Shown piece after piece: positions 1 through 12,185 of a stretch of 64,000 bases of DNA. The position numbers and the translations under genes are program-made. The DNA is taken from NCBI GenBank assembly GCA_963922205.1, contig CAWUHX010000288.1:248001-312000 (forward strand), written 5' to 3'. The stretch is from Romanomermis culicivorax. Lineage: Eukaryota > Nematoda > Enoplea > Mermithida > Mermithidae. Each line of letters starts with the position of its first letter. The first letter of the stretch is position 1. The notes below the pieces were generated by a model. The model had not been told where the DNA came from, searched no databases, and saw nothing but the letters and a program-made list of their open reading frames with translations.

Positions 1-995
1 ATGTCCTTTTTTAATTTCCCGCTGACGGTAATATTGCATGAAGACGAAAAATCCATTTCGCTGGTACGATTGCGGCATGATGGGAGCTGGTAAGAAATTT
101 GATCTGAGTAAAATAATTGACGCTATCACAAGGAAACCAAATTCGATTTTTTTTACGTTCGAAGTAAACCTATTCATCTTATGTTCTAACTCCTGCTAAA
201 ATTTAGGGCTTATCTAATCGCAATTAAGAATGTCCCAAGCACCGGCACCGGTGCCATGATTAAATGCCGATTTTAATGCGAAAAGGCTACAAATATCATT
301 CTATAGTCTGCTTGTTATATAGGTAAGATTATGAGACGTGCGGCGGTTTAGGACTACTACGCATTTTTCCTGCAGGATTTAAGCCGTGCTAAGTTCGGGC
401 GACCAAGAGAAAAAACTTGTGTGGTGAGCACAAATTTTTTTTCTCGGGGGATTTTTCAAATGCAAAACGCAGTTAAAATAATTCTGGCTTGGTGGAAAAT
501 CGGTCACTTTCACTCAAATCAGCCTCCACAATCACTGAAAAGCTCAAGTATACGATACCAGATTTTCAGGTAGGGATGAAGTTCAGGATTTTTTGCGTGG
601 TCAACCATTATGTGTTCTTCCCAAGAGTGATCTATTTTAAAGCAGTAGTTGAGAAGGAAGTGCCATAAGATACCCACCAGAAATCGCGTACCGTACGGCT
701 AGCCATATGGTGATCCCTCAAGATTTGCGCCATCCTTATGGTCAAAAAAACTTACGATCAAGTTTTTGGTATTAAATGATCGTTTTTGAACAAAAACGAT
801 CAAAAATACCCTTTTCCTACGCTTCGCGCCATAACTGTGTATTTCGATAGTTTTGGGACAGAAATTATTTTTAGGGAAAAAGTCAGATTTTTTCTCTCAA
901 TGACCTCCATCCCTAAATTTTTAGGTAATTGACGACTCCACCTACAAAAATAATCGCTTTAACCCCAGACCTCGGAGCTTAGTTACAAGTGTGAA
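1..995. other. Intergenic, no gene seen
   Basis: AT-rich non-coding sequence with stops in all frames. I see no exon-like stretch, RNA gene or delimited repeat here. Confidence 0.5.
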
Positions 996-1165
996 CAGTG
1001 GCGGATCCAGAAATTTTTTTCAGGGGAGGGCGGTGCTCAAAGTTAAGTATTTTTCCAAAAAAAATTCAGAAAATTTTCCAAAATTTTTCAAATTTGCCTA
1101 TACAGAAAAAATCGTATTTCAAAAGTTTCGGAGGGGGCGGCCGCCCCCCCCTAAATCCGCACTTG
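996..1165. mobile_element. hAT-type MITE, about 170 bp
   Basis: Starts CAGTGGCGGATCCAG and ends with the near-inverse CTAAATCCGCACTTG, with G-run and C-run subterminal parts. It is flanked by AGTGTGAA (988-995) and AGTATGAA (1166-1173), a 7/8 match for an 8-bp target duplication. hAT elements make 8-bp duplications and often begin CAGTG. It has no coding capacity; the short frames across it are chance. Confidence 0.6.
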
Positions 1166-1173
1166 AGTATGAA

Positions 1174-2164
1174 TATACCGTCCTCATACACGTACATTAT
1201 ATGGATTGGCGAAAACCCGCTTTCTGAAATTCCGAAATTCGAGTTTTTGCTGAGGTTGGCTTGGCGCTCCCAAATACTTTAGAATCGGGGCGCCCCCTTC
1301 CCTTGGCAGTGATAATTTTTTTTACTGAATACGTATATATATAATATATATATGCACATACTGATTGCTAAAAATTCTTACACATTATTTGCTGATAGAT
1401 ATATATACATCTGTATAAAATTCTTCATTTAGTTAAATTTCAGGACTTCAAATTGATTTTCTGATTTAAATTCAGTATTTTGTTTGATATTTTTGAATGA
1501 ATCTTTTGACGAAAATGATTTGCTTTTTGATACTCATTTTAGTACGCTACGTAGAATGATATTTTAAAAATTTTTTGAAAATCCGCCCCTCCTTGGGCAT
1601 ATCCTGGGTACGGTACTGTTTAGAATTATATACATTATACTAGTTGTAAACAAGAAACGATAAAAATAAAAAGTCGAAAATTATTCATAATATGTTTCCA
1701 AAGCAGGTCGTTTGAAAACGTTTTTTCACAAATACAACGACACAGTCTATTCCAACGAATTCCTGAAACAGTGCTTCACTTTGCAAACGAAAGCTATTAT
1801 CTATGACATTTGAGTAATGAAAGGGTGCACCAAGGATTTCATGATTTCTATTAGAAAATTTCATCACAAGATTTGAATGCTATAACTGATCCAGTTTAGC
1901 CAGAAAACAATCAAATACGATACAGCTACTGAGTAATAATCTGTTAACGGTCAATTTTTGCTGAAAATTGGCATTTTGATACGAAGGTGCCACGTCGAAT
2001 TTACGAACGTGATCCTAATCTGGTGTGATATTTGTCAATGTGACTATTAAAATCGAATATAGTCCCGTAAAAAAGATTTAAAAAATTTTTTAAAAGGGGA
2101 CTAAAGTATAATTTTTAGTGCTGCAAAAACTCAAAAGCCCAAAACCTAGAAAATTTTGTACTTA
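1174..2164. other. Intergenic, AT-rich
   Basis: No gene seen. It holds a short imperfect AT microsatellite near 1332-1356 and two GC-rich patches (about 1287-1311 and 1572-1618) that look like ends of further hAT-like MITEs, but I could not delimit them. Confidence 0.4.
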
Positions 2165-2277
2165 CAGGCCACAAAATAATTTTTTTGCACAGGCCAGGTT
2201 GCAATGTGCAACTTGGGAAAAAATTTTGGTTGCACAGATAAATTTTTGGTAGTTCACTCTAAAATCGATAAATTGAC
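2165..2277 (+). repeat. Left part of old hAT-like repeat R1 (GTTGCAC word)
   Basis: Matches 7172-7280 closely, including the words GTTGCA, GTGCAAC and GTTGCAC with shared AT spacers. The copy continues at 3330 after the 2278-3329 insertion, and again at 6422 after the 3796-6421 insertion. Confidence 0.6.
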
Positions 2278-3329
2278 TTAGGGTAAATGGCCTAACATGG
2301 AACAAGGTCGAAGTCGGAACAAACTTCGCTTGAACTAAATTTGCGGAGCACCTGTTCATCAAATTTTAAACGGTCAAATCTATCAAAATAAAGCAGGTTT
2401 CAATCTTTTGATTAATGTTTTCGCCAGTACAAAATACTGTGTCTGAGAAAGAGAAAAATACGTTTCAAATTTCGAACAAAAATTTTTCCAGTTTTTAGTA
2501 GCTTAAAACTTCGGCTTGGCTGGCCTGATTTTCTTGAAATTTCGATTTGGGACATTATTTGTCATCCTTTTTCGAAATATAGAAGGTTTTTTGGTCGATT
2601 CTTAATGAAACATTGATTTCTGAAAATCGTCCTTTTTGTCTAAGATGGAACAAGCGCCTGTTCCATGTTAGACCTACACAAAGTTATACGAGATTTTCAT
2701 TTTTAAGATATGCCACCTAAAAAAACCCGTGTTTACCAGGGTTACGATACTTCAAAATTGCCTGCAGCGTTAGATGCCATTCGGAAAATTACTATGCTTC
2801 ATAATGTGTTCCATCTAAAATATCATAATGTCTAACATGGAACATTTTAGAAATTATATATAAGATTTGTGGATTGCCGAAAACGCCTGTTTTTGAACTT
2901 AAATAAGAAAATAGGCTACTATTTTCAATTAGAAACTTCAAATTAGTGGTTTGAACTATTTTCCATCATCTTATTAAGAAAAAAGCAAGCATTGTTCAGC
3001 ATAATAATAATGTCAGCATAATAATGTTCCGTTTCAGAATGTCAAGTTCATTATGTTTCAACGCTTCAAATTTGAAAGAAACAAGTTTCTCAACACGTTA
3101 ATAAAGGTTTCAACTGCAAGAAATTATTAGTTACTGTCGAATTTTAATATTTTCACGGAACACTGACCAGGTTCACTGCTGCTAAGAAACGCAACAGTGG
3201 GCATCAATTTTTTTTATTTAATGCGTAGATGAACTATCTATCATTTGCCAAAGTTCCAATTCCAACAGATTTATGATGATCGAACATTTGATGATTGAAG
3301 TGTGTTCCATCTTAGCCCATTTACCCTAA
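2278..3329. mobile_element. MITE with TTAGGGTAAATGG ends, inserted in R1
   Basis: Left end TTAGGGTAAATGGCCTAACA; the right end is the inverse of TTAGGGTAAATGGGCTAAGA. The word TGTTCCAT or its inverse (ATGGAACA) recurs inside near both ends and in the middle, like transposase-binding sites. The related uninterrupted copy at 7172-7440 lacks this 1.05 kb, which shows it is an insertion. No transposase is present. The superfamily is not assigned. Confidence 0.7.
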
Positions 3330-3795
3330 ATTTATCGGAGAAACTATCGCAAACTAGTTTTCTTGTATTTCATTCGATCCGCGTCAGTTAGGCATTTAAA
3401 ACCCAATTTTCTGAGTTTTGGAGACAAAATGAAAAGATTAATGTGACTAGACTAGAGTAATTAGTTCGGCGCGCAGCGCCGAAAATTTTTTCTGGATTTC
3501 AATATTGTAGAACACTGGAAAATGAATCTGTGCACCTTTTATTTCCCAGACAGAAGGTTTGATTTCTCAGTGAAGTTAGTAAATTTTCAGTCGGACAAAC
3601 TAAAATTCAAAAACTAGGCAAGCGACTAAGAATTTGGATCTTCCAGCCGACAAAAATTTCTACAATTGCCTTGCACTCAAAATGTTTTAATCACATGAGC
3701 GTCAAAATTCAAAATTTTTATGAAGATCGCGAAAAATTTTTGCAAAAATTACCGAGAAAAATGTTAGTTTTCATCAAATTCGTCAACAAACAATG
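3330..3795 (+). repeat. Middle part of old repeat R1
   Basis: Aligns by eye with 7281-7730, including the palindrome CGGCGCGCAGCGCCG near 3473 and the AT-rich sequence after it. It is interrupted on the right by the pogo-like element. Confidence 0.6.
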
Positions 3796-6421
3796 AGGTA
3801 AAGTGGGGGTATCTTTGGCCACGGGGCAACTTGGGTCAATTTCGATTGAAACGTCGCCGAATTTTTCCACAGCAAGGTACACAGGTACAACTTGGCACAC
3901 TAATGTCTGAGTAATCAGTACATGCTACTGTGAAAGGAAATTGAAATCCAAATAAAATTGAGAAATTTGTGGGTCGACAAAGTTATTTTTTTATGAAAAT
4001 TTTTAAATTGAAAAAAATTTGGGTTTCACACATCTGCTGCGCTCAAAACTTTCACTAACAATTAAGTATGTTTAGACGATTTTTCCTTTCTGTTCTGTAT
4101 AAAAAAATAACTACCTGTTTTGGAGAAAAAGAATCGGTCCAAAAGCGGGATGGCCAGTTGGCGGGAAACTTTGGTCGAATTAAATTTTTTGTGCCACACT
4201 TTTTTCTATTTATATTAAGTTGATCAGACTTCTTTTTCAGACGAATTGTTTTATCCTGTATATAATTTTTATCGATTACATACTTCACAATATGGTCAGG
4301 TGCTACAAAAGAAAGCCAGATGCATGCTAATACCTGACAAATTACTCAATAGAGGATGTCGAAAAGGCTGTTGAGGCTTTTCGAAACAGGTCAAAAATCA
4401 GAGCAGCAGCTCGAGTTTACAATATTCCATATGGAACGTTACAACACAAAGTAAATGCAAGGCAGTTGGAAAGAATTGGTCGTAAAATGTACCTCACAGC
4501 AGCTGAACAATTGCTACTTGTCAAACTGGTCAAATCTGTCGCCATCGTAGGCGTGCCATTCAAAAAAGATTGCCTTATCGACAGTTATCTGCACGAAAAC
4601 AAGCTGGAAGGCAAAGAAGACTGTAGGACGCGAGTATCTTCCTACAGTCTTGTATGCAAAGAAGACAGTAGGATGCGATTCATATGCAATTAAATACTAA
4701 ATTAACGCAGATAATAGTACAACAAACATACTACAACAAAATTTATCAGCATTGTCTTTGCCGCCATCAGCTTCAATGTTTGGAAGTAGGTACATTTTTT
4801 ACAGACTTTACAGAAGAATGATATCTAAAATTTTCAGAAATGCCAACATCGTCGGTGTCAGCCATTAACAAGGTTACACCATCAAGATGTATGACTGCCA
4901 GTGTCATCAACTATCTTTTGATGGTACATGCGAAAAAACGAGCCCAAAAAGACCAGTAAACGTCTTCGTCAGGCGCTTGGCCAATCTTTGACAGAACCAG
5001 AAGTTCTTGCTCAACTGAAAGAATTAAAAGAAGCGAAAAATGCGAGAAAAGCTAGAAGCAATAATAGCACTTATGTGTCGTGTTTGCCGTATTCAATGAA
5101 AAATTTACAAGAAAAAATACAAAAAAGACTGGGCGTGCTGTGATGGGTAGATATGTGGTAACTGTTGGGCAGACGATTTTAATCCCACTGGTGATTTTCT
5201 TTGTCTAGTTTGTTCACTAATAACAATTGATCTTCCTTTAAATCTGCTTAATCTGATGTATTTTGATCTTAAAAATGCACGTTCATCATTGTTTTAGTGT
5301 ACCTCATATTTTTGTGTGTCGATCAATGTTACACACCCATTGGTGGGTAACATTGGTCGATACGTTAATTTGTCAATAAATTTTGAATGATTGACGTTCT
5401 TACTTTCATTCATATTGATATTTTAATGTTACCTCTTAACTTGCTGCATCTAAATAATACAATATTTTTCACATCAGGCACTTTTTTAGGTCAATTGACC
5501 AAAGTTATCCACCATAGGGACTGCCGGGAGTAGATTTACGAAAACTTTTTTCCTGTTGATGGTATTCCTCATTTTCAGCTGAAATTTTGTGACAGTAAAG
5601 GTGGATAGTTATGTTACCTCATATACAAAATTTGTTTTGTTACGTTTTATCCGTGGTGAGATATAACGATTCTACTTGTCGAAAAAGTAACTTGGACAGA
5701 AATTATAATGGCGACCAAAGTTGACCACCATGGTGGGTAACATTGGTCACAAAGGGAACGAGTATAATTTAGCTGAAATGCTCAAATTTGCTCAAATTGG
5801 GCTTTTTCAAGTAGTTTGACAATTGAGAAAGCCAATCAGCACATTTTCAAAGCGCGGAATGAGCCCTGCAGAAAAATCCTTCCTACATCAAGAATCGAAA
5901 CCTGGTCCACCATCCTATGGACTTAATGCGTGTACCACTACACCATTTCCCCAGAAAGTTTCAACACTATATTCCTTTAAGACCCTTAATATTATTTAAA
6001 CTAACAACTTCATTTGGAAGAGCCTCAACAGCGCTGCGCCCGAAGGTTATATCTGAATTTTATGGCAAAATACCCTGCAGAATTTGAACCGGTCGTTCAA
6101 ATTTCGTCAATTTTTCTTTCCGTGCTTCCATTTTACCTGTAATAATTGAAAAATAACTATTTATGGTATAAACGGTAAGTAAATTTATTTCGGGCGCTTC
6201 GCGCCCAAAGAATTTTACCCTCACAAAGTGAGCTCTTTTCAACCAACTACGGTAGGTTGAATCTGCATGCTACTTATGGAAATATGTTTTGAATCGATTT
6301 GTCTGACATTTTTGAGGTATGAGTCCCATGAAACATTTTTATGAACTCCCCTTGTATAAGGAGTTATACATTGGAGAAATCGAATTGACTCGATTTTTAC
6401 CAAAGTTACCCCACTTTACCT
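3796..6421. mobile_element. Pogo-like DNA transposon, decayed, inserted in R1
   Basis: Terminal inverted repeats read AGGTAAAGTGGGGGTATCTT on the left and the inverse of AGGTAAAGTGGGGTAACTTT on the right. TG precedes on the left and TA follows on the right, a possible mutated TA duplication. Flanks 3330-3795 and 6422-6560 rejoin into the R1/R2 repeat seen uninterrupted elsewhere. The internal words GGTGGGTAACATTGGTC (5344, 5730) echo the TIR and may be transposase-binding sites. It carries the transposase relic at 4292-5220. Confidence 0.7.
4292..5220 (+). pseudogene. Pogo/Tigger-type transposase relic, DDE core deleted
   Basis: From the ATG at 4292 a frame reads through a pipsqueak-type helix-turn-helix (YSIEDVEKAVEAF, then SKIRAAARVYNIPYGTLQHKV) and the start of the second CENP-B-type DNA-binding half (LTAAEQLLLVKLVKSVAIVG). 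There is an in-frame stop at codon 13 and the frame ends at 4693. From 4842 a second piece (SSVSAINKVTPSR), then a frameshift into RLRQALGQSLTEPEVLAQLK (4928-5143), resembles the C-terminal tail of such transposases. The catalytic DDE region that should lie between is missing, so the protein could not transpose DNA. A short direct repeat (GCAAAGAAGAC) lies at 4612 and 4658. The family call rests on the HTH pattern. Confidence 0.65.
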
Positions 6422-7163
6422 TATAGGATCAAACATTTATTCTTAATTATGATGATAATTAGAACTTATAAGAACTAAGTAGAATGACCTTTTCTAACCG
6501 CGCACTAGAATAATAAAGAAAATTATAAATGAATTGAAACCCGGCGCGAAGCGCCGGAAAATTTTCATTCTTTTCCATTTTAGAATGCATAAAAATGCAT
6601 CTCCGGACAGAAAACCCTATAACCTAATCAAAAGAGCAGTCAGGCCTCAAGTTGCACTGTGCAACTTGGCAGAAAAAATTTGGTTGCACAGCCCGAAATT
6701 TGGTTGCTGTGTGCAAAAAAAACTTGCATACACCCCCAAAGCAGTATTTTTTTGCTCAAAACTTTTTGTCTCATTTGAGGAAAAACTCTAAAAATTTTCT
6801 CCTCATGAGGAAAAATCAATTTTTTACTTTCCTTGCTTAAAAATTGCTCAAAATCATTTCTGATGAGTTTTTTGAACATTTCTGAATAACTTGCATCCTA
6901 TTCCGCCAAAAAACGACATTTTTAGGCAAAAAGACTCGAGCTGTGACCTGCTTGTAAATAAATGTTTGAGTTTACATGAGCCAAGCAAGAGAATAATTCA
7001 ATGGCATAACCTTTATTTCTTTTATTTCTTTGGCGACAAAAAACAATCTAATTTTGACATAACAAGTAAATCAAACAGTAAACTTTGATAAAAAAATAAC
7101 AATGAAAAATATAATTTCAAAACTGATTCTGAACAGCTGACAATCTGACAATAAAGGTATGAA
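6422..7163 (+). repeat. Right part of R1 and flank with hairpin words
   Basis: 6422-6560 matches 8867-9000 (ACATTTAT..., the TTTCTAACCGCGCA motif, then a GGCGC/GCGCC palindrome). 6650-6750 carries GTTGCAC/GTGCAAC words and 6765-6835 CTCAT/ATGAG words in the same AT-rich frame. The remainder to 7163 shows nothing I can name. Confidence 0.5.
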
Positions 7164-7171
7164 CTTGACCA

Positions 7172-7730
7172 CAGGGCTTTTGTTCTGCAAAAGCCAGGTT
7201 GCAGTGCGCAACTTGGCGAAAAATTTTGGTTGCACAGATAAATTTTTGGTTGTTCACTCTAAAATCAATAAATTAGCCTAATTTTATCGGAAAAACCACC
7301 AAAAGCTAGTTTTCATTCATATCATTTGATTCGCGTCGGTTTTAGGCTTTTAAAACCAAATTTTCTGAGTTTCGAAGAGAAAATGAAAAGATTGGTATGA
7401 GTGACTTGTTCGGCGCCTGGCGCCGAAAATGTTTCTGGGATATTCATATTCTAGAATGCTGGAAAATGAGCCCTTTCAACTTTTATTTCCTAGACTGAAG
7501 GTTTAATTTTTCAGTGAATTCAATGAATTTTCAGTCGGGCAGACTACAATTCAAAAACTAGAAACGCAACCAAGAATTTTGATTCATCAGCCAGGAAGAA
7601 TTCCCACTTGGACGCAAAATGTTTTAATGACACAAATGTCAAAATTTTTTTAAAGACCGCAAAAAGACTTTGGCAAAATAGTCGACAAAAATCTTGCTTT
7701 TCGTCAAATTCTCAAAAAACGACACATGAT
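7172..7730 (+). repeat. Repeat R2, left part
   Basis: A second copy of R1 without the two insertions; it is the empty-site reference for 2278-3329. It contains the palindrome CGGCGCCTGGCGCCG at about 7412. It continues at 8867 after the hAT element at 7731-8858. Confidence 0.6.
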
Positions 7731-8858
7731 CAGCGTTTTTTTTGTGCACGGACATTTGTGCCAATTGGCACAAGAGGCCAAAAAATTTGTGCCAATGGCA
7801 CAAAAAAATTTTTCTACAAGAAACATACCGAAAACTGCGGAAAAGTTTTAGGCTAAAATTTTGATAAAAAGTTAACGTTACGCATTAATTTTTTGTTGAC
7901 AATCTCAAAGTTTGTTGCGATCATACAAATTTACTATTATTCGATAATTCTCTCAGGTTCTATACAAATAAAGGTAACTTAGTATTATACTTATTGACTC
8001 TGCGCGAAGCGCCGAGAAAATTTTGCGTTCAGCCCCAAAAATGACTAAAAATCGAGGAAATTCAGCCTTCGACCAGTATTCTCGCTTGCATGATAGATAT
8101 ACATATTTTTGCACGATTTTTTCTACTTAGTAGCGACGTCAAGTTATTTAAAAATGAGCCACTCAAAAGCTCTTCTCTTTGCTAACCTACAGTATGCTCA
8201 ACTGATCTGTGTAAAATTTTATTATTGTTGTCTCATTTATATTTTGAAATTTCGAGCTAAGAAAATTAAAAAGCTTAACCGTAACAATAAATTCAGTTAT
8301 TAAACTCGATCATGTTTTATAACATTTTGATGATGATATGGATCAATGGATGTCACCCCGTATGGTCGGAGTACACTCCACAAAAGATTTAGTGTCTACT
8401 TTTTTGTGAGCAAATTATAGCAAAGTTGACTCATGTACTAAATGTGTGGTTGCAAGATGGATACAAAAGATATCGATTGATTTATATTACATCTTTTGAG
8501 TACGAAATGTATCATAAAAAAACGACTTTTTTCTACTTTGTAGTGAAGTCAATTCAACTCAATTAATAGTTTTGTTGATTTAGATAGACACCAATACATG
8601 CCTAGAAGATTGACTATTGTGAAAAAATACTTTCCCAATGATTTTGGAAAAAACCAAAAAAACCAAAAAACCAGAGATTTTCCAATTTTTTGGTTTTTTT
8701 AAAAAACCAAAAAAACCAAAAACCAAAAAACCAAAGCCTTGCCAACCCTGTCGACCAGTCAGAAAATTTGTGCCAATTGGCACAAACGCCCAAAATTTTT
8801 TGTGCCATTCCAAATTTTTTTGTGCCAAAAACCATGTTTTGGCACAAAAAAAACACTG
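7731..8858 (+). mobile_element. Non-autonomous hAT element A1, GTGCC words
   Basis: Begins CAGCGTTTTTTTTGTGC and ends GGCACAAAAAAAACACTG, an inverted pair. The exact 8-bp duplication CACATGAT lies at 7723-7730 and 8859-8866. Both ends carry repeated GTGCC/GGCAC words; the palindrome TTTGTGCCAATTGGCACAAA is at 8767-8786. No transposase is encoded. 8640-8740 carries a dense AACCAAAA word patch. It is inserted in repeat R2. Confidence 0.85.
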
Positions 8859-9045
8859 CACATGATCAAACATTTATCCATAATATATTGATAATTAAAA
8901 GCTATAAGCATTAGCTAGAATGACATTTTCTAACCGCGCATTGGAAAAATATAGAAAAATTATTAAATAATTAGAATGCGGCGCGCAGCGCCGGAAAATT
9001 TCAACAATTTTCAATTTTATAACGCGTGCACTAAGCACGGTATAA

Positions 9046-11293
9046 CAGTGTTTTTTTTTGTGCCAAAACATGGTTTTTGGCACAAAAAAATTTGGAATGG
9101 CACAAAAAATTTTGAGCGTTTGTGCCAATTGGCACAAATTTTTTGACTGGTCCAAGGCTAAATTTCTTTGATTTTTAGTCATTTTAAGGGCTGAAAACGC
9201 AAAATTTTCTCGGCGCTTAGTGCCGATTCAATGGGTTTAATATTGACTACTTTCCTTTGTCTCGAACGCGAGCGGATTCTATTCGAATAATTTATTTGTA
9301 TTATCGCAACAGACTTTGAGATTGTCAATGACCGGCTAAAGAATAGAAATTATTAACCTTACGTCCTCTGTTAATTCAGTTGGATTGAGAACCGAAACTT
9401 ATATTTTTGTTTTGGTGATTGATTCAAACAAAAAAATTGAAATTTTTAGCACAATTATTCAACCAAAAATCTACGCGAAGCGACTTTCGACTTTTTTCAG
9501 GAGAGAACAATTATAGACATACAAGAAATCCTAATTTAATATTTAATATAGTTGTTTGTTAGGAACATACCTGCACTTGGGGGCACTGTTTTTTTCCCCC
9601 GGGCCTTTTCCCCAAATGGGGAAAGGGGTCAAATTTTTTCCCTATTTTCCCAAAGTCGTTTTTTCGCTTAAAAATGCTCACAGACGCTTTATTTAGGTGT
9701 TTTTGAGTCTTTTCAAGCCTTCTGGTGTTTTCAGACCCTTAATTCATTAAAATTGAGGAAAAAATTGAAATTTTCGAGTTTCAATTCTAATTTACAAGCA
9801 TTGAAACAAACTTTCAAGCAAACTATCCAAAAGCATAATGATTTTGAATTACATGAGAAATCGATGGTCAAGTCCTCTCTGACGACAAGTGAGAACCCAA
9901 AAGGAATGCTAATCTTTCCGGCGCTTCGCGCTGGAAAAATTTTTTGGGTATTGATATTCTGCGACGCTGGAAAATCAATTTTCCAAACATTTATTTCAAG
10001 CATTAGATTTGAATTTTGTGTTCAACGTCGTAATTTCTAGAATTTTACTTGAAAAATTTTAAAACTAGTATAATTAATTTGTGAACTCTCATACTACTTG
10101 GTCGAAAATATATGAGTAAGCAGAGTGTAAATTTCCGAAAGATATTTCTATGAAGCGTTTGAATTGATTTTACGTTAGAAAAGAAATAATTGCATCAAAA
10201 AGCTTAGAGACTTGACGTATTGATCTTTCTCCAAAGGAAAAAATGCGAATCTTCATTAAATATCATGATAAAATATTGAAGATTACCAATGAGAACATGA
10301 GATAATACGTTCAAGATGATGAAAACTATTATAGATTATATGATAAATGAAGGTAGACATGCTAAAAGCCGCGCCTGGGCTAAGTAATGCATAATAATGA
10401 TTATTAAAGTTATAATCGGCGCAGAGCGCCGGAAAATTTTGAGATTATGACCTTCTAAAATGCACTAAAATGCATCTTTTTTCTATCTGATCCCCAAAAT
10501 TTTCTTCCCGAAATGGGGAAAGAGCCCAAAATTTTTTTCGCTTTTCCGAATTTTTTTCCCCAAAAAGCACGATTTGGGGAAAAAAACAGTGCTTGGGGGG
10601 GGGGGTTGGGGGGAGACCCCCCCCCAACTTGGCCAACCCTGTACCCAAAATCATTTACCCCCCCAACCCCACCCCAGTTTGGAAAAAATTAAAAAAATTT
10701 GGATAAAAGTGTATGTTTTTATGGCCTTTTTGGGAAAAATTTCGACTTTTTCCTACCCCCCCCCAACTGGTCGGAGGTCTTCAGGTATAGTTAGGAAGGA
10801 GGCCGAAAGGTAAAGGAAAACTTCATGACAAAAAGTCTATAAAAATATCTGAATTTTCGCAGCATTCAATTTCTTTTCGGATCGTAGAAACCGTCTTTTA
10901 GATCAGTTTTTCTTATCTCGCTGACGTGGTTAGGGAAAATAGAGCAGACACGATTTTTATGCAAATGAATGCGGTTAAAGTATCTGTAGTTAGTTTTTAT
11001 CAAACTTGAAAGAAAGAAAGAAAATAAATTTATTAAATGCAAAGAAATACAAGAGTAAATACGAATAATACAGAAAAGCTCATGGACATGACAAAAGCAC
11101 GTGCGAATTGAGCTTTAAAAAATGACTCAATTTAGATCGAAAACAGGGCATACTGTTATAACTTTTGGCACAAAACAGTTTTATGGTTCTCAGTACGTTT
11201 TTAGAGTGAAAAAATTTTTTGTGCCATTGGCACAAATTTTTTTGGCCACTTGTGCCAATTGGCACAAATGTCCGTGCACAAAAAAAAACGCTG
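9046..11293 (-). mobile_element. Non-autonomous hAT element A2, carries a nested element
   Basis: Starts CAGTGTTTTTTTTTGTGCC and ends GTGCACAAAAAAAAACGCTG. The exact 8-bp duplication CGGTATAA lies at 9038-9045 and 11294-11301. It is the same family as A1 in the opposite orientation. Removing the nested 9584-10591 element and its duplication leaves about 1.23 kb, close to the 1.13 kb of A1. A G/C-run patch at 10592-10770 is extra. Confidence 0.85.
9584..10591. mobile_element. Nested hAT-type element, TTCCCC words
   Basis: Ends are CACTGTTTTTTTCCCC and its inverse GGGGAAAAAAACAGTG. The exact 8-bp duplication CTTGGGGG lies at 9576-9583 and 10592-10599. The right end keeps the spacers of the GTGCC family but with TTCCCC/GGGGAA in place of GTGCC/GGCAC. 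The interior (about 9670-10070) is related to 34400-34800. There is no coding capacity. Confidence 0.85.
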
Positions 11294-11454
11294 CGGTATA
11301 ATTTCTGCGAATCTTCGTCCCTAATGCTTAGTGTTTCGACTTCCACTTTCACCGTAAACTTGAATTTATTCCAATGAACTATAAAACCTACTTTTCGACA
11401 CATAATACCAACATTGTGCAACCCCAAAAGTGTTCCGTCGTTCCATTCATCCTA

Positions 11455-11699
11455 AAGGGTCATTTATACTTACATTTTTTGGCGGAACGCAATGGAACGG
11501 AATGCAATTGACACAACGTTTCCGAATGAAAGGGAAATTTTCGTTCCGTTCGGCTCGGTTACAGGTTACCGTCGGTCATTTTCTAGAAAATTGCAATTAC
11601 CCGTTGCGATTGAAAGTTAATTTTCAGGCCGAACGTTTCAAGCTGTTGGCGATCGGTTCCGTTTCGTTCCGTCGAAAAAGGCAAGTATAAATGACCCTT
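11455..11699. mobile_element. Short MITE with AAGGGTCATTTATACTT ends
   Basis: The left end AAGGGTCATTTATACTTACA and the inverse of the right end AAGGGTCATTTATACTTGCC form a TIR that extends into GGAACG/CGTTCC words. It is flanked by TA on the left and A on the right, so a TA or TAA duplication is likely. About 245 bp, non-coding. Confidence 0.7.
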
Positions 11700-11709
11700 A
11701 ACTTTCATC

Positions 11710-12185
11710 GACGTGTACGTTGCGATCATGTTTCTTCAACTTTTCTTCGGAACTCATAGATTGAGCATGTTGAGTGCAGGCCACTGTTTTTTGATACCAC
11801 CCCTATTTGCAGCAGTACGGAAGGTCGGCTCCGTTTGTACTTCAAAATTTTTTTGCCCTAGGGTGAAGAAAAAACTTCAGGGTGCCTATTTCATACATTT
11901 TACAAACTAATAAAAATTTGTGTTTCCGATGTTCATACTACAAAATAAATAGACAAATTTGAAACAAAACCACACAAAAGCTGTCGTTTTCTCAAAATTA
12001 ATTTATCGATGAATGAATTGACAGTGACAATATCAAAAAAGTACTCCAAATTTGATTGCGCAAATTTCGCATCTTTGAAGACTTTCGTTGAAAAACGCCA
12101 AAATCCTCCACGATGGTGGCCGGAATCAAGAGGCTACGATGCCTATATCCACCTATAATTTGGACACGGTGTTTCACACCAAGTT
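11710..12185. other. Intergenic, no gene seen
   Basis: Short frames only. There is nothing with exon-like composition and no clear repeat. Confidence 0.4.

Noticed and set aside
10592..10813. Reading frames across the G-run and C-run stretch
   Set aside because: Proline/glycine-rich frames come from homopolymer runs at a hAT element junction; no domain or splice logic.
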